5,097 nucleotides of DNA from Gammaproteobacteria bacterium (GTDB lineage Bacteria; Pseudomonadota; Gammaproteobacteria; Pseudomonadales; Azotimanducaceae), in contig QIDL01000057.1 of assembly GCA_003228415.1 (NCBI GenBank), forward strand, positions 1-5,097, in the 5' to 3' direction. The stretch's first letter is position 1, and the number at the start of each line of letters is the position of its first letter. Below the pieces are notes generated by a model. That model saw nothing but the letters and a program-made list of their open reading frames with translations. It was not told the DNA's origin and made no database searches. Shown here in pieces: positions 1 to 5,044 of this stretch. Position numbers and translations under genes: made by a program.

Positions 1-1
1 A

Positions 2-112
2 TTGCTGGGGCACCGGAAGCTCAACACTACCGCTCGATACGCGCATGTGGCCACCAAGACGCTTTCCGAGGTAGACAGTCCACTTGATACGTTGACGTTC
101 CCCGCCGCGTAG
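2..112 (+). CDS. tyrosine recombinase/integrase, C-terminal end only (5' end outside window)
   Basis: The first 36 codons of the window read in frame 2 to a TAG at 110-112 and begin LLGHRKLNTTARYAHV. This is the C-terminal catalytic signature of tyrosine site-specific recombinases: the LGH motif (His at residue 4 of the fragment) followed by the R-Y nucleophile segment (Tyr at residue 13, codon 38-40). The nucleophile forms the covalent 3'-phosphotyrosyl link to DNA in this family. The fragment ends with an SPLDxL-type tail that I associate with integrases paired with IS91-family transposases. The transposase start codon follows after a single base, so the two genes are probably co-transcribed and translationally coupled. 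The N-terminal core-binding domain and the first catalytic Arg lie left of the window, so I cannot tell whether the whole gene is intact. Confidence 0.85.
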   Translation: MLGHRKLNTTARYAHVATKTLSEVDSPLDTLTFPAA

Positions 113-113
113 C

Positions 114-1293
114 GTGGCACGGCCACCGCTTGAGGTGGCAGACATTCTTCGGCAAGACGGCGCCGCCTGGCGGCGCGCCCAGGCCGGGCACGTCAGCCTC
201 GGCCAGCTGAAAGCCATGTCTGCCATCGAACGTTGTCGAACCGACGTGCTTGGCGGTCACCGGCTGCGCTGTGATCCGTGTGACGACGACCTGATCGCCT
301 ACAACTCGTGCCGTAACAGGCACTGTCCGAAGTGCCAGAGCTCAGCAGCGAAGCGCTGGCTGGCCGATCGGCAAGCGGATCTGCTGCCGGTCGAGGCCGA
401 CAAGGTCGGACTACCATGTCGTCTTCACGCTACCGGCACCGATCGCCGAGATTGCGTATCAGAACAAGGCCGTGATCTACGATCTGCTGTTCAAAGCCTC
501 GGCCGAGACACTGACGACGATTGCGGGCGATCCCAAGCACCTGGGCGCCAGGATCGGCTTCACCTCAGTGCTGCACACCTGGGGCTCAGCACTCACCCAT
601 CATCCTCACGTGCACTGCGTTGTACCCGGTGGGGGCTTGTCTCCAGACCGTGAGCGGTGGATCCCCTGCAAGCGTGGGTTCTTCCTGCCGGTGCGGGTGC
701 TGTCTCGCTTGTTCCGGCGGTTGTTCCTGGAGAAGCTCCAGGCATCGCACCTCGAGCGGAGGTTGCAGTTCTATGGTGAGCATCGGGAACTCGCCGATGC
801 CAAGCACTTTGCCACCTTCCTGGAACCACTGCGTAAAATCGATTGGGTCGTCTATGCCAAGCGACCGTTCGCTGGCCCCGAGGCGGTACTGGCGTATCTC
901 TCGCGCTATACCCACCGCGTGGCCATCGCCAACAGTCGACTGATCGCTCATGACGAACGCGGCGTCACCTTCCGCTGGAAAGACTATCGACGCAAGGGCC
1001 GAGCACGCTATCAACCCATGACCCTCGCCACCGGCGAGTTCATCCGCCGCTTCCTGATCCATGTCTTGCCAAGCGGCTTCCACCGCATCCGTCACTATGG
1101 GCTGTTCGCCAGCCATCTGCGGCGCAGCAACCTGAATCAGATACGGCAATGCCTGGTCCAACCATCTGTCCACAGTGACCAGACTGTAGAACCGGCCGAA
1201 GATCGGCCATGCCCGTTCGTCTGCCGCACATGTGGTAGTCCGATGCGCATCGTCGAGACCCTCAATCCCAGACCGAGAGCACCACCGTCGTGA
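114..1293 (+). pseudogene. IS91-family Y2/HUH rolling-circle transposase, frameshifted
   Basis: The gene encodes a single-strand DNA nickase that drives rolling-circle-like transposition, but it is split over two frames. The first part starts at GTG 114 and carries the N-terminal zinc-binding domain (Cys at residues 41, 53, 56, 66, 71 and 74, including the CRNRHCPKC block). It runs in frame to the VE codons at 390-395. The protein resumes one frame over at about 409 as DYHVVFTLPAPIAEIAYQNK and continues to the TGA at 1291-1293. The second part has the HUH metal motif HPHVH (601-615), the Y2 block AYLSRYTHR with its two tyrosines, and a terminal CxxxCxxC. Relatives read LPV-x-x-Y/F-HVVFTLP here, so about 13 nt (396-408) look inserted. 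The GTG at 472 is in frame with the second part but lies inside conserved sequence, so it is not a genuine start. No full transposase can be made without frameshifting; a sequencing error is possible but a 13-nt excess makes it unlikely. Confidence 0.9.
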
Positions 1294-1621
1294 GTAGCGA
1301 TCGATCAAGCCTGATCGAGACCATCCGCGCGGCCGCGTGGCAGCAACACTATGCCTGGCGACTCAAAATCGAGACAATCAGACGGCAAGAGATCGGATCA
1401 ATCGGATCGGACGCTGTCCTACACCACCGAGAACGCCAGAAACAACCGCCATCCACCAGGGAAACAAACCGACCAACACCCACCACCGCCCAACAATCCC
1501 CATAGCACACAACCGCGGTTTCCTCCCCTGAAGCTTATCCGAAGCCTGCTCTAACAAACTCGGAATACCTCGGCATCATTCCATCAGCAGGCTTCCGATA
1601 ACCCTAAACAAATGCAGCCGC
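1294..1621. other. non-coding right-hand tail of the IS91-family element
   Basis: This stretch of about 328 bases between the transposase stop and the cyclase stop has no convincing gene. Short open frames here (for example GTG 1290 to 1505) give low-complexity peptides rich in Pro, Thr, Gln and Arg, with no recognisable domain. The last 90 bases hold the inverted repeat described separately. IS91 elements normally carry such a tail containing the replication origin. I see no promoter or terminator with a clear T-tract in it. Confidence 0.6.
1535..1601. repeat. imperfect inverted repeat with nested hairpin, candidate oriIS/right terminus
   Basis: The left arm TTATCCGAAGCCTGCT (1535-1550) pairs with AGCAGGCTTCCGATAA (1586-1601), matching at 15 of 16 positions. 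The 35-nt centre contains a second dyad, GGAAT (1562-1566) and ATTCC (1578-1582), around an 11-nt loop. The structure lies at the 3' side of the transposase, where IS91-family elements carry the origin of rolling-circle replication. The position and shape fit that role; the assignment as oriIS is an inference. It also sits directly downstream of the leftward cyclase gene, but with a 35-nt loop and no adjacent T-run it is a poor intrinsic terminator. Confidence 0.65.
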
Positions 1622-2428
1622 TTAATACACAAACACCAATGGACGAACGATCATCCCATCGCCGTCTTTGATGTTAAGAGGTGCCCCAACGAAATACATG
1701 CGTTCATGTCCAAGCGTTTGACCTACGTTGAAAAGCTGCTCATAGAGAGGAATGCCTCGAGACAGAAAAGCATAATGTATAGGAAGAGCCTGAACATGCG
1801 GGTCCGTCGAGCCAACCGGCTCGCCTCCTTCGACGAAAACGCTCAGTGCATCGGTGCCAAATGCACTAACAGGAATCTCGGCTAGATACTCCGCGGCCTC
1901 GTAGGTCAATGAGACCGCCTTGAAACTTCCGGAATCGTCTGTCGCAGGCGTCCAGCCCGTATAGATCAAAACGACGTCCCCCGGATCGACTACCGCACCG
2001 TCGAACACGTCTTTGGGAATCGTTCGTCCGGCTGGATACTCGCTCACGTCGAAAACCTTTAACGGCCCTGTGAACGCGCCAACGTCGTAGCTGTCGATAC
2101 CCGAGCCGAGATCTACGTGCACAGGCGCATCGACGTGCGGGCCTCCATGGTTAGCAAGCGTGTAGAATGCGTTCGAGCTGGTAATGCTTCGGCCGTCTCC
2201 AGTGGGAATATCATTTATAACCGTCTCGAATACATTTGGCCGATCGATGCCATACTGAGCAAGCAATTCTGCACCCCACACGCGAAATGCAAGGTCTTCA
2301 GTAACGAGTGCGCCAAGGTCAATGATCTTCTTGGGCTGAAAGATGCCGGCGGGTTCAGACTCCGCTGAGCACCCTACGAAGAACGCTAATCCGGCCAGGC
2401 ACAATCCTGAGATAGAGTTTCGATTCAT
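1622..2428 (-). CDS. cyclase/arylformamidase-family metal hydrolase, predicted lipoprotein
   Basis: The product is a 268-residue member of the cyclase family (KynB-like amide or ester hydrolases). It has the metal-binding block HGGPHVDAPVH at residues 94-104 (His94, His98, Asp100, His104), GTDALS at 191-196, and a C-terminal IPLYEQL segment whose Glu230 matches the conserved Glu of the family. Most members read HxGTHxDxPxH; here Thr is replaced by Pro97. The ATG at 2428 is chosen over upstream ATGs (first at 2503) because AAGGAG lies 6 nt before it and it begins a signal peptide: MNRN, a hydrophobic stretch, then FVGC with Cys20 as the likely lipidated residue. The Phe at -3 is not the usual Leu, so secretion is firmer than lipidation. 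The following SAESEP linker fits export. The substrate is unknown; kynurenine formamidase is usually cytoplasmic, so another cyclic amide, lactone or ester is likelier. The C-terminus looks complete despite the adjacent transposon end. Confidence 0.88.
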   Translation of the reverse strand: MNRNSISGLCLAGLAFFVGCSAESEPAGIFQPKKIIDLGALVTEDLAFRVWGAELLAQYGIDRPNVFETVINDIPTGDGRSITSSNAFYTLANHGGPHVDAPVHVDLGSGIDSYDVGAFTGPLKVFDVSEYPAGRTIPKDVFDGAVVDPGDVVLIYTGWTPATDDSGSFKAVSLTYEAAEYLAEIPVSAFGTDALSVFVEGGEPVGSTDPHVQALPIHYAFLSRGIPLYEQLFNVGQTLGHERMYFVGAPLNIKDGDGMIVRPLVFVY

Positions 2429-2434
2429 GATCGG

Positions 2435-2440
2435 CTCCTT
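2435..2440 (-). promoter_or_regulatory. ribosome binding site deciding the cyclase start
   Basis: Read on the minus strand, AAGGAG stands 6 nt before the ATG at 2428. It is a near-perfect Shine-Dalgarno sequence. The in-frame ATGs further upstream (2503, 2494, 2458) would add up to 25 polar residues ahead of the signal peptide, which argues against them. Confidence 0.8.
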
Positions 2441-2527
2441 AAAGAAGGTCTGGGTCATCGTAGTTTCAAGGCGGGGTGTCTGCAAAGGGCACATGGTCGC
2501 CAAGCCGTTGTGCAGCGCAATAGGCGG

Positions 2528-2542
2528 CTTTACATTGTAAAG
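2528..2542 (-). promoter_or_regulatory. perfect palindrome, putative operator over a -10 box of the cyclase gene
   Basis: CTTTACATTGTAAAG is a perfect inverted repeat with 7-bp arms around one central base, about 100 nt upstream of the cyclase ATG. On the minus strand it contains TACAAT (2534-2539), matching 5 of 6 bases of the sigma70 -10 consensus. The best -35, CTGATG with a 16-nt spacer, is weak (3 of 6). A dyad over a -10 box with a weak -35 is the usual arrangement for a repressor or activator site. The regulator is unknown and no regulator gene lies in the window. The TACA/TGTA half-sites recall cop-box-type operators, but the one-base centre differs. Confidence 0.45.
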
Positions 2543-2563
2543 ATACCCTGCCTGGCATCAGCG

Positions 2564-2596
2564 AAAAACGGCGAGGTCCGGCCAGTCCCACGGACC
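2564..2596 (-). terminator. weak candidate intrinsic terminator after the transporter gene
   Basis: On the minus strand the sequence holds GGTCCG, a 10-nt loop and CGGACC (2596-2575), then 6 nt and a run of five T (2568-2564). It lies about 105 nt past the transporter stop and just upstream of the candidate cyclase promoter. The T-run is short and not directly joined to the stem, so termination may be partial or absent. Confidence 0.22.
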
Positions 2597-2701
2597 CACT
2601 TCGCACGGTTCGTGCTACCCGACATAGTTGGCTAAGATTTCCTCATGCTTTAGTGGGTGCACACCCAACGGATTAGAACCCAACGCCGCCACGTACTGCG
2701 G

Positions 2702-4009
2702 TTAGAGGGCAGGCGTATCGCCAGGACCCTGGTGAGCGCGGTGGTCGCGATAGAGAAACATGATTGTGGAGACGAGCCCCACACAAGCAATCACGAACAA
2801 GAGCCACATGAAGTGGGTCCACCCCCCCGGCTGATCCGCGAGACGCCCTGCGTAAGGCATGAAGGCAGCCTCCGCAGCGTAACCTGTGGCGTCGATAAAC
2901 CCGACGAGGACTCCCGAGCGCACGCCACCAAACTCAACGGAGAACACGCTCATGGGCAAGTAGTAAGCTGGGGCGACACAGACCCCGACGAGGAGGATCA
3001 GCGACAGGGCCACGCTGAAGCGGAGGGTCGAGTCGTAGGGGGCCTCGGTGATCCAGATCAGCCCTGCGATACACAGACACCCGACTAACAGGCTCGCTCC
3101 CATGAAATAAATACGCTGCTTGCGAGTCACGCGGTCGTAAATATAGCCTACCAGCAATACGGCGATCAGGCAGCCGAATGGAAACACCGTGCTCGCAGTC
3201 GCAGCCTTGCCGGCTGAAACATCGAAGCTCTGCGCCAGGTAGAGCCCCGTGAAACTGACCAGCGCCATGAGCATGGTAGTGCACATGAGGCTCGCGCAGA
3301 TCAGCCAGAAGCGGTCGGCTCTGGCGAAGAAGCGCAGGGTGGCGAGAAGGTCTAACGGCTCGGGCTCGTCAGCTTTGGACGGCGCTGACGCGGACCGCTT
3401 CGGGAACCCCCACCACAAGCCGAGCACGGCCAACAAGCCCAAGCACCCCGCCGCGATCGGCACCCAGCGCCAGCCGCCTGGAGATTCCGCAACGAGCGTG
3501 TCCGGACTGACTTCGCCGAGGGCGAAGATGAGGAGTAGTCCGAGTACCAGCGAGGAGATCACGACACCGGCCCGCGAGGCGGTCGAAAGGATCCCCCAGG
3601 TGCGCCCGTAGCTGGCCGGTGGGATCCACTGGCCGATCAGCTTGGTGAGGGCCGGCCAGCCGCCGGCTCGCAGCAGCTGGAGACAAAAAATGAAGAGCGC
3701 GAAGGCGAAGAAGCTGGCCAAGTAGCCCATGGCCATGGTCAACGAGGCCACCACCCCCAACGCCAGGAGGAGCGTCAATCGCCCTCCAAAGCGGTCGGCG
3801 ACGAAGCCGGTGAGCAGCTTACCCACCAGGCTGCCGAGGGCTGCGTAGCCGAGAATGTCCCCAATATCAGTCGTCGTCAAAGACAGCCCCGGATCCTCGA
3901 CGAGCGCCGGGCTGACGGTCGTAAAAGCCGTCCTGCAGAACATCAGCATCAAGTAGCCGATGTACATGCACACAGTGACGGTGATTAATTCTCGCCCGGT
4001 CGTTTGCAT
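2702..4009 (-). CDS. major facilitator superfamily transporter, OPA (organophosphate:phosphate antiporter)-like
   Basis: The product is a 435-residue inner-membrane protein with about 12 hydrophobic segments, split by a polar central loop around residues 203-232. The MFS loop 2-3 motif is clear, GFVADRFGGR (68-77), with a degenerate second copy at GYIYDRVTRKQR (288-299). The segment FCRTAFTTVSPAL near helix 1, the LSLTTTDIG stretch (42-50) before helix 2, and GGWPALTKLIGQW (116-128) followed by RTWGILSTASRAG resemble the glycerol-3-phosphate/hexose-phosphate antiporter branch. The substrate cannot be read from sequence, so a phosphorylated or other organic anion is only a family-based guess. 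The ATG at 4009 has AAGG five nt upstream, a modest ribosome site. It reads the same way as the downstream cyclase gene but with a 273-nt gap, so co-transcription is possible yet uncertain. The gene is clearly GC-rich and looks intact. Confidence 0.87.
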   Translation of the reverse strand: MQTTGRELITVTVCMYIGYLMLMFCRTAFTTVSPALVEDPGLSLTTTDIGDILGYAALGSLVGKLLTGFVADRFGGRLTLLLALGVVASLTMAMGYLASFFAFALFIFCLQLLRAGGWPALTKLIGQWIPPASYGRTWGILSTASRAGVVISSLVLGLLLIFALGEVSPDTLVAESPGGWRWVPIAAGCLGLLAVLGLWWGFPKRSASAPSKADEPEPLDLLATLRFFARADRFWLICASLMCTTMLMALVSFTGLYLAQSFDVSAGKAATASTVFPFGCLIAVLLVGYIYDRVTRKQRIYFMGASLLVGCLCIAGLIWITEAPYDSTLRFSVALSLILLVGVCVAPAYYLPMSVFSVEFGGVRSGVLVGFIDATGYAAEAAFMPYAGRLADQPGGWTHFMWLLFVIACVGLVSTIMFLYRDHRAHQGPGDTPAL

Positions 4010-4336
4010 CAGGACCTTATCGGCCTTCGGTGCCAGAGCGGTCCACCACCCAAAAAAATGCTCCCCTTAGCCCTAGCGCCCTTTTTCCATCTTCTGCAAA
4101 AGTCGTGCGAAATCAACGTAAGCCACTTCAACTATCCCTGCGGTATGCTAACTCAATCGAAATGGCGGCTCAGGGCACATCTGAGACAAACCATTGTGCG
4201 TTGCAACAGGTGGCTCTCGGCCCACTGCGGACGTAACAACACGGTCTATCACCGGCAGACCAGACTCGGTGATAGCGCTTTATGCCATTATGAGGAGAAT
4301 ACCTGATGCATTGCCCTGTCCTATACGCTAACTCAA
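4010..4336. other. divergent intergenic region, structured, no convincing gene
   Basis: This region of about 327 bp lies between the leftward transporter and the rightward FGE-like gene, so it should carry promoters for both, yet I find no strong -35/-10 pair on either strand. Open frames here (4004-4306 and 4030-4236) give unrecognisable peptides and are probably chance. It contains a CTCAG/CTGAG hairpin (4169-4185), the 8-bp palindrome GTTGCAAC (4200-4207), a 9-bp perfect inverted repeat (4246-4275), a near-direct repeat of GCTAACTCAA, and an A7 run (4056-4062). Confidence 0.6.
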
Positions 4337-4341
4337 ATGGC
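4144..4341 (+). repeat. pair of short direct repeats sharing GCTAACTCAA and ATGGC
   Basis: Copy 1 at 4144-4166 and copy 2 at 4324-4341 both read TA-(T/C)-GCTAACTCAA followed by ATGGC. Copy 1 has five extra bases (TCGAA) before its ATGGC. Copy 2 includes the start codon of the FGE-like gene, and copy 1 places an ATG in the same relation. The copies are 180 bp apart. Whether this is a duplication, a recombination scar or chance cannot be settled from one sequence. Confidence 0.4.
4246..4275. repeat. perfect 9-bp inverted repeat upstream of the FGE-like gene
   Basis: CTATCACCG (4246-4254) and CGGTGATAG (4267-4275) flank a 12-nt loop containing the tandem pentamers CAGAC-CAGAC. The 3' flank is CGCTTTATG, without a real T-tract, so this is less likely a terminator than an operator or mRNA leader hairpin. 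It ends 62 nt before the annotated start of the downstream gene. Confidence 0.55.
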
Positions 4342-4446
4342 ACATACCTTAAAATCCCCAGTTATCTTGAAATATTTGATGCCCGATGGTTCGCTTGCAG
4401 TGGAAATGGTAAGGCTGTCTGGAGGCACGTTTTCAAGGGTCGATGA
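4306..4446 (+). CDS. possible 46-codon overlapping leader ORF
   Basis: ATG 4306 follows a good Shine-Dalgarno (GAGGAG, 4292-4297, 8 nt spacing) and opens a 46-codon frame ending at TGA 4444-4446. It overlaps the first ~110 nt of the FGE-like gene in another frame. The peptide (beginning MHCPVLYANSNG) is not recognisable. It could be a leader that brings ribosomes to the weak FGE-like start, the trace of a frameshift near the true 5' end, or coincidence. Conservation of the FGE-like N-terminus in frame 4337 favours the main gene starting at 4337 or Met15. Confidence 0.25.
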   Translation: MHCPVLYANSNGTYLKIPSYLEIFDARWFACSGNGKAVWRHVFKGR

Positions 4447-5044
4447 CGTAACGGAGATTGTCGGCGAGGTAAAAGTCTCTGAATTCGCCATGGGTCGTTA
4501 CGCTGTCACTTTTGAACAATATGATCGGTTTGCTAAAGCAACTGGTAGAAAGCTTCCTGGCGCTTGCGGTTGGGGAAGAAGAAGTCGACCTATCATGAAA
4601 GTAAGCTGGTTTGATGCGACAACTTATGCGCAATGGCTGAGTGACCTCACAGGAGAAGATTTTCGTCTACCCACGGAAGCCGAATGGGAGTATGCATGCC
4701 GAGCAGGAACCAAAACAGATTATTCTTTTGGTGAAAAGATTACTAAAGAACAGGTCAATTTTGATCGTTCAAATAATAGAACAATGCCTGTTGGAAGCTA
4801 TCAACCGAACCTGTTTGGTCTTTATGAAATGCATGGCAATGTATGGGAGTGGTGTGCTGATTGGTACGACAGATATCCCACGGGAAAGGTGAAAGATCCA
4901 ATGGGACCAGATAATGGTAAGTACCGTGTATTGCGTGGTGGTTCTTGGTTCGTCAATGCCGGGCTAACGCGTTCAACGAGCCGGGCCTGCGATGAGCCGG
5001 GAGAGCGCGACCACAGCAGAGGCTTTCGACTAGCTGGAGGTTAA
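4337..5044 (+). CDS. formylglycine-generating-enzyme-like (SUMF1/EgtB/PvdO superfamily) protein, catalytic cysteines absent
   Basis: The product is a 235-residue single-domain protein with no signal peptide or membrane segment. It spans the full FGE-sulfatase fold: EMVRLSGGTF (23-32), MGRYAVTFEQYDRF (52-65), VSWFDATTYAQWL (89-101), FRLPTEAEWEYACRAG (109-124), NLFGLYEMHGNVWEWCADWYD (158-178), RVLRGGSW (197-204) and GFRLAGG at the end. In true sulfatase-activating FGE two copper-binding cysteines follow the GGS motif; by alignment with that block, Val206 and Thr211 stand there instead, so sulfatase activation is unlikely. Relatives lacking these cysteines include iron-dependent and non-enzymatic or ligand-binding members, so the function is open. 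ATG 4337 has no Shine-Dalgarno; an in-frame stop at 4304-4306 rules out longer forms, and Met15 is an alternative. The middle of the gene is AT-rich while its last ~80 nt are GC-rich. There is no sulfatase gene nearby. Confidence 0.87.
   Translation: MAHTLKSPVILKYLMPDGSLAVEMVRLSGGTFSRVDDVTEIVGEVKVSEFAMGRYAVTFEQYDRFAKATGRKLPGACGWGRRSRPIMKVSWFDATTYAQWLSDLTGEDFRLPTEAEWEYACRAGTKTDYSFGEKITKEQVNFDRSNNRTMPVGSYQPNLFGLYEMHGNVWEWCADWYDRYPTGKVKDPMGPDNGKYRVLRGGSWFVNAGLTRSTSRACDEPGERDHSRGFRLAGG

Larger units (their letters stand above)
1..1604 (+). mobile_element. IS91-family transposon (integrase + transposase), left end outside window
   Basis: The tyrosine recombinase remnant, the Y2 transposase and the downstream non-coding tail form one unit, a pairing common in IS91-like elements that carry an accessory integrase. 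IS91-type elements lack classical terminal inverted repeats. They begin replication at a right-end origin (oriIS) downstream of the transposase and stop at terIS on the left. The right boundary is placed at about 1604 because the large inverted repeat at 1535-1601 fits an origin-type hairpin and because the cyclase stop codon lies just beyond it; the exact end is an inference. The left end is not in the window. With its transposase frameshifted, this copy is probably not autonomous, though it could be moved in trans by an intact relative. Confidence 0.75.

Noticed and set aside
472..1293. Treating the second transposase part as a separate gene starting at GTG 472
   Set aside because: Conserved family sequence (YHVVFTLPAPIAEIAYQNK) continues in the same frame upstream to about 409, so this GTG lies inside the original gene.
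586..1308. A 240-codon open frame on the minus strand
   Set aside because: It is the antisense shadow of the GC-rich transposase, whose plus-strand frame carries the HUH and Y2 motifs; the antisense peptide has no recognisable domain.
1290..1505. A 71-codon frame overlapping the transposase stop
   Set aside because: It is low-complexity, Pro/Thr/Gln/Arg-rich and has no recognisable motif; overlapping frames at 1337 and 1351 are equally open, which fits non-coding sequence.
1535..1601. The inverted repeat as a bidirectional transcription terminator
   Set aside because: The outer arms are separated by 35 nt and neither side has an adjacent T-run; its place at the transposon end explains it better.
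2343..2540. A plus-strand frame across the cyclase 5' end
   Set aside because: It lies antisense to the signal-peptide region and promoter of the cyclase gene and gives no recognisable protein.
2528..2542. A cop box (TACANNTGTA) for a CopY/BlaI-type repressor
   Set aside because: The half-sites are separated by one base rather than two, and no such regulator or metal-resistance gene is nearby.
2657..3088. A 143-codon plus-strand frame
   Set aside because: It is mostly antisense to the C-terminal membrane helices of the transporter; the peptide is His/Arg/Asp-rich and has no domain.
4004..4306. A 100-codon plus-strand frame in the divergent region
   Set aside because: The peptide is not recognisable, has no Shine-Dalgarno, overlaps the transporter start, and shares the region with another equally open frame (4030-4236).
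4337..5044. Annotation as a sulfatase-activating formylglycine-generating enzyme
   Set aside because: The two active-site cysteine positions after GGSW are Val and Thr, and no sulfatase gene is present in the window.
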